NCBI GenBank assembly: GCA_002694025.1
Contig: NZKX01000012.1
Location: 1 to 8,024, forward strand
From: Fidelibacterota bacterium
GTDB taxonomy: Bacteria; Marinisomatota; Marinisomatia; Marinisomatales; UBA1611
Length of the DNA stretch: 8,024 bases
Reading direction: 5' to 3'
Under the pieces are notes generated by a model. That model saw nothing but the letters and a program-made list of their open reading frames with translations, had not been told where the DNA came from and did not search any database. Both the position numbers and the translations under genes were made by a program. This document shows, piece by piece, positions 1 to 5,297 of the stretch (within the stretch, counting starts at the first letter, position 1; each line of letters begins with the position of its first letter).

Positions 1-1
1 A

Positions 2-784
2 ATAACCGGTGCCTCTTCAGGTATTGGAGCTGAGCTTGCTTTACAGCTTTCAAAAAAAGGTGCTTATGTTGTTTGTGCGGCAAGAACGATAGAAAATTTA
101 GAGTCTATTTGTAGAAAGATTAATAGAAAAGAAAATCTCTCTATTGCTGTACAAGCTGATATAACTGATAAGGCCCAATGCGATAAAATTGTTAAAGTTG
201 CTATTGAAAAATATAATAAAATTGATGCCCTAGTTCTTAATGCTGGCATAAGCATGTGGGCCAAATTTGATGAAGTAAAAGATATAGATTTTTTTAAAAC
301 TATCATGGAAACGAATTACATGGGTTCTGTCTATTGCGTTCACTCCGCGCTTCCCTTTTTAAAGAAGTCAAAAGGAAAAATAATTAGTTGCTCAACGGCT
401 CAAGCGATCATGGGTTTTCCAAATCATTCCGGATATGTTGCTTCAAAACATGCTTTACATGGCTTTCTTTCCACAATAAGAATGGAAAACAAGTCTGACG
501 TCACTATTCTAGAAGCGGTGTTAAGTTGGATAAAAGGAACAAATCTTCGAAACAACTCCTTTAAGTATGACGGTAAGAAACAAAGTGGCACTACAAGAAA
601 ACATACAGAAGAGGCTATCCCGCTTTCACTGTGCGTACAAACTATTATCACTTCGATTGAAAAAGATTTAGATACTGTGTACGTGCCTAAAAAGCTATCT
701 TTGATTCCATTTCTGAAGTTGTTTTTTAGAAGTTTTCTCGAACGAAAAGTTACAAAAGCTATAGATAAAAATAAATTAGTCTAA
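2..784 (+). CDS. Short-chain dehydrogenase/reductase (SDR), N-terminus cut by window edge
   Basis: Probable NAD(P)-dependent cytoplasmic oxidoreductase with a Rossmann fold; the substrate cannot be told. The open frame runs in from the window edge and 260 residues are visible, so probably fewer than ten are missing. In visible numbering, the cofactor glycine motif TGASSGIG is at 2-9, ADITD at 52-56, NAG at 80-82, the structural Asn at 105 (TNYMG), and the catalytic YVASK with Tyr145 and Lys149, followed by HALHGF as in DHRS7-like or 11-beta-HSD-like SDRs. Two points are unusual. The position 13 residues before Tyr145, normally the catalytic Ser, is Thr132, although Ser129 and Ser131 are close. 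The usual Pro-Gly after the sixth beta strand reads Leu-Ser (VLSWIKGTN). The C-terminus is basic and hydrophobic and might touch the membrane. No partner gene follows: a 502-base gap separates it from the next gene. The SDR family call is secure; the specific function is unknown. Confidence 0.9.
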   Translation: MTGASSGIGAELALQLSKKGAYVVCAARTIENLESICRKINRKENLSIAVQADITDKAQCDKIVKVAIEKYNKIDALVLNAGISMWAKFDEVKDIDFFKTIMETNYMGSVYCVHSALPFLKKSKGKIISCSTAQAIMGFPNHSGYVASKHALHGFLSTIRMENKSDVTILEAVLSWIKGTNLRNNSFKYDGKKQSGTTRKHTEEAIPLSLCVQTIITSIEKDLDTVYVPKKLSLIPFLKLFFRSFLERKVTKAIDKNKLV

Positions 785-1286
785 GAAAAAAACTGAAGTC
801 TATGGTTGACCCGTTGAACAACTTATAAAAAGTATTAATTGCTCTTTTTTTAAATTTTTTCTGTTCTTTTATAGGTCTGATAAATAATTTTGATTTTATC
901 TTTTAAAAAATTGATTTTTAAGCTTAACCTGTTCGATGTTTAAACCTTTTTAGGAATGAAAACTGAAAAATTAAAATTTCAATTTGTGTTTGTTTAAACT
1001 TTAACGAAAAGTATAACTGTTTTTTTTTAGTCTAAATATCATAGAAACTCTTATAAATTATATAAAGCCTCTAAAGAGTTTTTCTTGTGATCCCAATTGG
1101 AAATAAGAAGAAAAGGTAAATGAGGTTTTAATACTAGAAAAAATGAGCAGAGGATTATTCACCTGGAAGTGTTTTTTTAAAGGTTAAATAAAAATAGAAA
1201 ACACCCATTTCATTATTATTATCTTTTTAAGAGCAAAAAACTAGTAGGTTGTAATTCATTAATTTTAAGTAAGTTGGTTTTGTTGA
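785..1286. other. AT-rich intergenic region with no recognisable gene
   Basis: This 502-base gap follows the SDR stop and precedes the transporter start. I found no convincing open frame, tRNA or known RNA. It is rich in T and A runs. One weak structure is an 8-base inverted repeat, AAACTCTT at 1045-1052 with AAGAGTTT at 1074-1081 (21-base loop), followed by TTCTT. Another is GTGTTTT near 1169 with AAAACAC near 1198. Either could be a weak terminator, but both are A/T-dominated and may be chance. The transporter promoter is probably in the right half, but I cannot choose among many TATA-like hexamers. Confidence 0.6.
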
Positions 1287-2150
1287 ATGGCTATTCGCAT
1301 ATATTTTATATTAATTTTAGCTTTATTATCTGTTAGCTCTACCTCTATCGTTATAAGATCCCTTCCTTTTGTTCCAGCTCTTACAATGGCTTTCTGGAGA
1401 ATGATGATTGCGAGTATTATTCTTTGGTTATACAGTTTTTATAAGAAACCAAATCCTTTAAAAAAAAATTCTTTAAACCAAGTTGTTCTAGCAGGGGTTT
1501 TTTTGGGTTTGCATTTTGCGTGTTTTTTTTGGGGAGTTAAAAACACCTCTATTGCTAATGCTACATTATTAGCAAACACAAGCCCTTTATTTACAGTCGG
1601 GTTAACCACTGTCTTTTATAAGTCAGTTTCCAAAAAAGTTTTGTTTTCTATTTTAATAGCTTTGTTTGGAGTCTTCCTAATTCAAGGATCTGAAATAAGT
1701 AGTAGTTCAACTGCTAACTTAGGAAATATTGTTTCTCTTTTTAGTGGGTTTTGTATTGCTATGGTTTATATAATAGCTAAGAAGATTCGAAAAGAAAACA
1801 ATACACTTGCATATGGACGTAGTTTGTTTTTCTTTGCGGCAACTACAATTGGTCTTGTTTGCCTTGCTACGAAAGTATCTCTTTTTTCCTTTGAGTTGTT
1901 AGATTTAAGGTGGTTCTTGTTTTTAGGTGTTGTGCCTTCTATACTTGGCCACAATTCACTAAATTACGTTTTAAAGTTCTTATCCCCTACGGCAGTAGCT
2001 TCGATTCCTCTTGGGGAGCCGATAATAGCATCCATCTTTGGTTGGTTTTTGTTTGGAGAAACTGTACCAAGACACTCCCTTGTTGGGGCGCCGTTTATTT
2101 TGGCCGGGATATACTTTACGGTAAAAAACTCAGTTAAAAATGATAACTAA
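1287..2150 (+). CDS. EamA-family transporter (DMT superfamily), 10 membrane segments
   Basis: Inner-membrane carrier of the drug/metabolite transporter superfamily; such proteins export or import small metabolites such as amino acids, sugars or nucleotide precursors. The substrate is not deducible. The 287-residue length is normal. Hydrophobic segments run throughout, forming two homologous EamA halves (about residues 5-133 and 145-282). The first half carries the typical NATLLANTSPLFTV stretch after an FFWGVK segment. The second carries the matching GHNSLNYVLKFLSPTAVA stretch, then a PLGEPIIASIFGW segment and LFGE. The ATG is the first possible start because an in-frame TGA lies directly before it. 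No Shine-Dalgarno sequence is visible. It seems to be a single-gene transcript, with no same-strand partner nearby. It converges with the acyltransferase gene, with 9 bases between the stops, and a hairpin just downstream probably ends its mRNA. Confidence 0.93.
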   Translation: MAIRIYFILILALLSVSSTSIVIRSLPFVPALTMAFWRMMIASIILWLYSFYKKPNPLKKNSLNQVVLAGVFLGLHFACFFWGVKNTSIANATLLANTSPLFTVGLTTVFYKSVSKKVLFSILIALFGVFLIQGSEISSSSTANLGNIVSLFSGFCIAMVYIIAKKIRKENNTLAYGRSLFFFAATTIGLVCLATKVSLFSFELLDLRWFLFLGVVPSILGHNSLNYVLKFLSPTAVASIPLGEPIIASIFGWFLFGETVPRHSLVGAPFILAGIYFTVKNSVKNDN

Positions 2151-2159
2151 AACACATTT

Positions 2160-2891
2160 TCATGGCTTTGGTATAAAGCCATTTTCTATTTGATATTTCT
2201 CAATGTTTTTATTGTTAACATAAGGTCCTTGACGTTCTTTTGGTAGCAAAGAAGCTATTCTAACCATCATGTCCGAACCAATTTTTCGTAGCTTTTCGTC
2301 TTTCTTTTTTTTTGATCCATTTATTGAAAAGGGGCCAAATGGTTTACCGATGTTCACACTAACTCTGGGCCTAACTCCATTCAGTAAATTTTCAATTGCT
2401 TTCTCTGCACCATAAATCGCCATTGGTACAATTGGTGCTTTACCTATTGTAGACAAATAAACTGTTCCATTTTTTGGGTTTCCAAGAATAGTTTCATTTA
2501 CACCTCCATCAGGGAATATACCTAATATTTCATTTTCTTTTAATGCGTTAAGCGCCCTTTTTATTGTAGATGGCGCAAGTTTCTTTCTGTCGACGGGTAT
2601 CCAGCCATAGAGAAATGGAGCCCAGATTAACCACCAATCTACTTCCTGATCACTTGCTGCAATAAAATTAATGGGTTTCTTAATTCCATATTTAAAAAAA
2701 GGTGGGTCATAGTTGCTAAAGTGGTTACTAGCAACAACAAACGGACCTTTTAAAGGTACATGCCAGCGTCCCATCACCTTAGTTTTTGCCAAGGTCGAGC
2801 AAAGAAGAAAAGATACATATGTCAAAACATATCTAACTGAAAAACTTCTTGGCTTTAACTGAGATAGATATTCAGGGCCAAATTTTTTCAT
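2160..2891 (-). CDS. PlsC-like 1-acyl-glycerol-phosphate acyltransferase family protein
   Basis: Membrane-associated acyltransferase of the PlsC/LPLAT family, which moves an acyl chain from acyl-ACP or acyl-CoA to a lysophospholipid or related acceptor. At 243 residues the length is normal. A hydrophobic segment at about 20-34 could anchor it. Motif I is NHFSNYDP at 56-63, giving the catalytic HX4D pair His57/Asp62. Motif II is GWIPVDR at 96-102. Motif III is FPDGG at 126-130, where the family norm is FPEG followed by T or S. Motif IV is VPMAIYG at 155-161. A KKKK run is at 194-197. The motif III change makes the exact acceptor uncertain, so I do not assign plsC itself. The start is the ATG 25 bases after the ssb stop, without a visible Shine-Dalgarno sequence. 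It is likely co-transcribed with ssb, although the functions are unrelated. Its last codons form the terminator hairpin of the convergent gene. Confidence 0.88.
   Translation of the reverse strand: MKKFGPEYLSQLKPRSFSVRYVLTYVSFLLCSTLAKTKVMGRWHVPLKGPFVVASNHFSNYDPPFFKYGIKKPINFIAASDQEVDWWLIWAPFLYGWIPVDRKKLAPSTIKRALNALKENEILGIFPDGGVNETILGNPKNGTVYLSTIGKAPIVPMAIYGAEKAIENLLNGVRPRVSVNIGKPFGPFSINGSKKKKDEKLRKIGSDMMVRIASLLPKERQGPYVNNKNIEKYQIENGFIPKP
2162..2191 (+). terminator. Intrinsic terminator of the EamA gene, inside the acyltransferase coding end
   Basis: There is a perfect 8-base-pair stem, ATGGCTTT at 2162-2169 and AAAGCCAT at 2175-2182, with a 5-base loop GGTAT. It is followed on the + strand by TTTTCTATTT, and begins 12 bases after the transporter stop. 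On the minus strand the same bases encode the last residues of the acyltransferase (NGFIPKP, then TGA). On that strand the stem is followed by GAAAATG rather than a T-run, so termination should mainly act rightward. Confidence 0.65.
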
Positions 2892-2916
2892 TATAGAAAA
2901 TGTTTATATTCACTTT

Positions 2917-3321
2917 CTAGAAGGGTAAATCGTCATCTTCCGTTGACATGTTAGTGTTACTGTTTTGGTTTGATGTATTATCCCCCCGTCGACCAAGCAT
3001 GGTGAAATTATCACACATTATTTCTGTGGTTTTTCGTTTGTTTTGGTTTTGGTCTTCCCATTCTTTTGTTCTGAGTCTTCCTTCTACGTATACCATCGAC
3101 CCTTTTTTCATATACTCACTAGCAGTTTCAGCCATTTTTCCATAAAGTACAGCTCTATGCCATTCAGTTCTATCTTGTATTTGGCCATCCTGGTTTTTCC
3201 ATGATTCATTGGTTGCAATACTTAAGTTTGTTACTGCGGTTCCTTGCGGTGTAAACCGTGCTTCTGGGTCTTGCCCTAAGTTTCCTACTATGATAACTTT
3301 ATTAACACTGCTTTTTTGCAT
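2917..3321 (-). CDS. ssb: Single-stranded DNA-binding protein
   Basis: Binds and protects single-stranded DNA during replication, recombination and repair, usually as a homotetramer, and recruits partner proteins through its C-terminal tip. At 134 residues it is shorter than E. coli SSB (178). The OB-fold occupies about residues 5-110, with [14 protein letters not shown] near the start, [14 protein letters not shown] at 52-65 and [17 protein letters not shown] at 72-88, all close to the family pattern. A short Asn/Ser-rich linker follows (about 114-126), then the acidic tip DDDLPF at 129-134, matching the DDDIPF-type partner-binding peptide. The start is ATG with a perfect Shine-Dalgarno AGGAGG five bases upstream, which fixes the start. 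It lies 86 bases downstream of dnaA and 25 upstream of the acyltransferase gene. Placement beside dnaA fits a replication role. A possible terminator in the dnaA-ssb gap implies some independent control. Confidence 0.97.
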   Translation of the reverse strand: MQKSSVNKVIIVGNLGQDPEARFTPQGTAVTNLSIATNESWKNQDGQIQDRTEWHRAVLYGKMAETASEYMKKGSMVYVEGRLRTKEWEDQNQNKRKTTEIMCDNFTMLGRRGDNTSNQNSNTNMSTEDDDLPF

Positions 3322-3326
3322 TTAAG

Positions 3327-3332
3327 CCTCCT
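3327..3332 (-). promoter_or_regulatory. Strong Shine-Dalgarno site of ssb (AGGAGG)
   Basis: The minus strand reads AGGAGG, then a 5-base spacer, then the ATG of ssb. No other gene in this window shows such a motif, so it both fixes the ssb start and suggests unusually strong translation initiation for this gene. Confidence 0.85.
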
Positions 3333-3367
3333 ATAGATATTCATTGTGTTTATATAGTAAAAATTTT

Positions 3368-3390
3368 TAAAAACATACCCGAAGGTAAGT
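3368..3390 (-). terminator. Possible intrinsic terminator after dnaA (UUCG tetraloop hairpin)
   Basis: Read on the minus strand, 3390 to 3373 is ACTTACC, loop TTCG, GGTATGT, running straight into TTTTT. The inner four pairs are perfect and close on the very stable cUUCGg tetraloop; one T-T mismatch follows, then two more pairs. The hairpin lies 17 bases after the dnaA stop. The stem is short, so termination or partial attenuation before ssb is plausible, not certain. Beyond the T-run, the minus strand has a TATATAAA-like element that could serve as the -10 of a separate ssb promoter. Confidence 0.5.
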
Positions 3391-3407
3391 GCTTTTTCCA
3401 TCCCTTT

Positions 3408-4766
3408 CTACAAGAAATTAAACCCTAGTTCTTTCCTTATTGTACTTATCATTCTTTTCATTTGGCTATTGCTTAATTGTTTATCTTTAACGGTTTTTAC
3501 TGCATGCATTACTGTTGTATGATCTCTTCCTCCAAAAAACAGTCCTATGTTGTTTAACGATGTTCCCATAATGTCTCGACATAAATACATAGAAACTTGT
3601 CTCGCTTCAGCAATTTCCATTCTTCTACTCTTACCTACAATTTCTTTTTCTGTGATTTTTGACATCTCTGATACTTTTTTTACAATGTTTTCAATCGAAA
3701 CTTCATTTCCTATTCTGCCCCCAACTCTTTCTTTAACCACCTCGGTAACTAAACCATTGTTAATTTCTATATTAAGAAGTGAAGACTTTGCCAACAGTCG
3801 AATTATTGTTCCTTCAAGTTCTCTTACATTGTTTTTGATATGCCTTGCTATAAACTCTATAGTAGAATAGTCTAAAGATAAACCATTCTGTTCAGCTTTT
3901 TCCATTAATATAGCAACCCTTACCTCAAAGTTTGGGGGCTGAACATCTACAGACAGGCCCGATTGGAATCTAGATAAAAGCCGACTTTGAAGTCCTTTCA
4001 TTTCACCAGGAAGTTTATCAGCAGTCAAAACTATTTGTTTTCCACTTTGATATAAGACGTTAAAAGTATGAAAAAACTGTTCTTGAGTTTGCTCTTTACC
4101 TCTAAAAAATTGGATGTCATCAATTAATAAAATATCAGATGATCGGTAATTTTGGGCAAACTCTATGGTTTTATTTTTTCTTAAACTGTTTACAAAGTCT
4201 AATGTGAATTGTTCACTCGTTATGTTTACAATATTTAAGTTTGGGTTTTTAATTAAGGCATTATTACCAATAGCATGCATAAGGTGAGTTTTACCCAAGC
4301 CTACTCCTCCATAAATAATAAGAGGATTAAAGTTTTGTTGCCCCGGGTTATTAGAAACAGATTCAGAAGCTGTTTTAGCAAATTCATTATTGCTTCCAAC
4401 AATAAAATTATCAAAAGTATATTTTAAATTTAGGTTGTTAAACTTTTTAATTTTCAATCCTGCGGCGCCATCATACTTATTTTCCTCCATGTTTTTCGCT
4501 TTCTTTTCCTTTTTAACGAGAAACTTATATTTTACGGGTTCCGAAAATAAACGCTCAATAGATCTTAAAATGTCATCCCTATAGTGGGATTCAATCCACT
4601 CCAAGAAAAATTGATTAGGAACCTCCAAAACGAAGGTATTATTCCCAAAACTTAAAGGAACAATAGGATCAAACCAGGCATTAATTGCATGTCCAGGAAG
4701 CTTTTTTTCTAGGTCTCGGTGAACATTATACCAAGCACCAACCACATCTCTTTTTATTTTATCCAC
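3408..4766 (-). CDS. dnaA: Chromosomal replication initiator protein DnaA
   Basis: AAA+ ATPase that binds DnaA boxes at oriC, melts the origin and helps load the replicative helicase; it also acts as a transcription factor. At 452 residues it has the usual length. Domain I is about residues 1-82, followed by a short charged linker (domain II, about 83-110). The AAA+ domain III has Walker A GGVGLGKTH at 153-161, Walker B ILLIDDIQF at 212-220, a sensor I region around LTAD at 247-250, and the SRLLSRF segment at 261-267 with a probable arginine finger. Domain IV ends with the DNA-binding signature GGRDHTTVMHAV at 412-423. The start is GTG: an in-frame TAA lies two codons upstream, and the next residues match the normal DnaA N-terminus. 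The start codon sits inside a DnaA box, so autoregulation is likely. No clear Shine-Dalgarno sequence is present. It is divergent from rpmH, the classic origin-region layout. Confidence 0.98.
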   Translation of the reverse strand: MDKIKRDVVGAWYNVHRDLEKKLPGHAINAWFDPIVPLSFGNNTFVLEVPNQFFLEWIESHYRDDILRSIERLFSEPVKYKFLVKKEKKAKNMEENKYDGAAGLKIKKFNNLNLKYTFDNFIVGSNNEFAKTASESVSNNPGQQNFNPLIIYGGVGLGKTHLMHAIGNNALIKNPNLNIVNITSEQFTLDFVNSLRKNKTIEFAQNYRSSDILLIDDIQFFRGKEQTQEQFFHTFNVLYQSGKQIVLTADKLPGEMKGLQSRLLSRFQSGLSVDVQPPNFEVRVAILMEKAEQNGLSLDYSTIEFIARHIKNNVRELEGTIIRLLAKSSLLNIEINNGLVTEVVKERVGGRIGNEVSIENIVKKVSEMSKITEKEIVGKSRRMEIAEARQVSMYLCRDIMGTSLNNIGLFFGGRDHTTVMHAVKTVKDKQLSNSQMKRMISTIRKELGFNFL

Positions 4767-4767
4767 A
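4759..4767 (+). promoter_or_regulatory. DnaA box 1 (TTATCCACA), overlapping the dnaA start codon
   Basis: Exact match to the high-affinity consensus TTATCCACA on the + strand. On the minus strand it reads T GTG GAT AA, so it contains the dnaA GTG start and second codon. DnaA bound here would block its own translation-start region in DNA and could repress transcription through it. Confidence 0.85.
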
Positions 4768-4769
4768 AG

Positions 4770-4778
4770 TTATCCACA
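4770..4778 (+). promoter_or_regulatory. DnaA box 2 (TTATCCACA), tandem with box 1
   Basis: A second exact consensus box in the same orientation, 11 bases after the first, so on the same helical face. The wider repeat unit is TTATCCACAAG/TTATCCACATG, with 10 of 11 bases identical. Both point toward the AT-rich spacer before rpmH. I found no further perfect box in the window by eye. Confidence 0.85.
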
Positions 4779-4852
4779 TGTTTTGTTGTGTTTTAAATTA
4801 CACGGTTTTTTTCTTCTTTTCTAACTTTATATTAAAAATGGTGTGTTTTTGT

Positions 4853-4858
4853 TATAAT
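4853..4858 (+). promoter_or_regulatory. Possible -10 element of the rpmH operon (TATAAT)
   Basis: A perfect TATAAT hexamer lies 54 bases before the rpmH ATG, at a sensible distance for a short leader. No good TTGACA-like hexamer is seen 16-18 bases upstream (the spot reads TATTAA), and TATAAT can arise by chance in such AT-rich DNA, so this is tentative. Confidence 0.3.
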
Positions 4859-4912
4859 TTTTTTGTGCTAATCGTATCTGCATAGTAATTTTAATGATAA
4901 ATAAATATTAAT

Positions 4913-5047
4913 ATGAAACGAACATATCAACCTAGCAAGAGAAAACGTCGGAATAAGCACGGATTTAGAAAACGCATGTCTTCGAGTGCGGGCCAATCAG
5001 TTCTTAAGAGGCGTAGAAAAAAAGGTCGTAAAAGACTCGCTCTTTAA
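4913..5047 (+). CDS. rpmH: 50S ribosomal protein L34
   Basis: Small basic protein of the large ribosomal subunit. The 44-residue frame starts [20 protein letters not shown], matching the nearly invariant L34 N-terminus, and ends with [12 protein letters not shown], the usual KGRKRL tail. Length is typical (44-46 residues). ATG is the natural start; the bases before it are nearly all A and T and show no Shine-Dalgarno sequence. It is the first gene of the rightward operon and is divergent from dnaA. The normal next gene, rnpA, is absent: yidD starts 24 bases after the stop. Confidence 0.98.
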   Translation: MKRTYQPSKRKRRNKHGFRKRMSSSAGQSVLKRRRKKGRKRLAL

Positions 5048-5071
5048 TCCCCAGAAAAGAAATTATTTAAA

Positions 5072-5296
5072 TTGTTTAAACGCGCGATTATTTATTCGCT
5101 TTCTTTTTTAATTAAAAGTTATCAGCTTGCCATCTCTCCCTTACTTGGTGATACGTGTCGTTTTCACCCTACCTGTTCAAACTATGCGCTTGTCGCATTG
5201 AAAGAAAAGGGGTTGGTTAAGGGGCTTTTTATTACAACAAAAAGAATACTTAAGTGTAATCCGTTTTTTAAAGGTGGTTACGACCCTGTAAAATAG
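5072..5296 (+). CDS. yidD: Membrane protein insertion efficiency factor YidD
   Basis: Small protein that helps YidC and Sec insert proteins into the inner membrane, thought to lie at the inner face of the membrane through an amphipathic N-terminal helix. The 74-residue protein carries the full family signature: [14 protein letters not shown] at 26-39, KRILKCNP at 57-64 and GGYDPV at 68-73, with Cys29, Cys35 and Cys62 conserved. The N-terminal helix [20 protein letters not shown] is also typical. The start is TTG. There is no ATG between the rpmH stop and the signature, and TTG at 5072 places the N-terminus where the family expects it. The stop is one base before the yidC ATG, so the two are translationally linked, in keeping with their joint role. 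Confidence 0.95.
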   Translation: MFKRAIIYSLSFLIKSYQLAISPLLGDTCRFHPTCSNYALVALKEKGLVKGLFITTKRILKCNPFFKGGYDPVK

Positions 5297-5297
5297 T

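Larger units (their letters stand above)
4759..4912. other. Candidate replication origin or origin fragment (dnaA-rpmH spacer)
   Basis: The spacer between divergent dnaA and rpmH holds two tandem DnaA boxes followed by about 134 bases with roughly 20% G+C by hand count. It ends in an almost pure A/T stretch (4887-4912) that could serve as the unwinding element. The gene setting (dnaA, rpmH, yidD, yidC, mnmE) is the conserved origin neighbourhood of many bacteria. Against a full oriC, only two boxes are visible, whereas many origins carry more. It may instead be the dnaA autoregulatory region, with oriC nearby or split. Confidence 0.5.

Noticed and set aside
1156..1164. TTATTCACC in the intergenic gap as a degenerate DnaA box.
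   Set aside because: Two mismatches from the consensus and isolated; not credible alone.
1910..2137. Second + strand frame inside the EamA gene.
   Set aside because: Overlaps a clearly conserved transporter frame and shows no family motif.
3547..3870. Open frame of 107 codons on the + strand opposite dnaA.
   Set aside because: It lies wholly antisense to a well-supported dnaA domain IV/III region, and its Ser/Ile/Leu-rich product is a typical shadow.
5048..5074. The frame stays open from just after the rpmH stop into yidD, with codons reading [13 protein letters not shown], which faintly resembles an RnpA N-terminal stretch.
   Set aside because: Nine codons of Lys/Phe/Leu-rich sequence are too short to call a relic, and they join smoothly to the normal YidD helix. 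An rpmH-yidD readthrough fusion has no support either.
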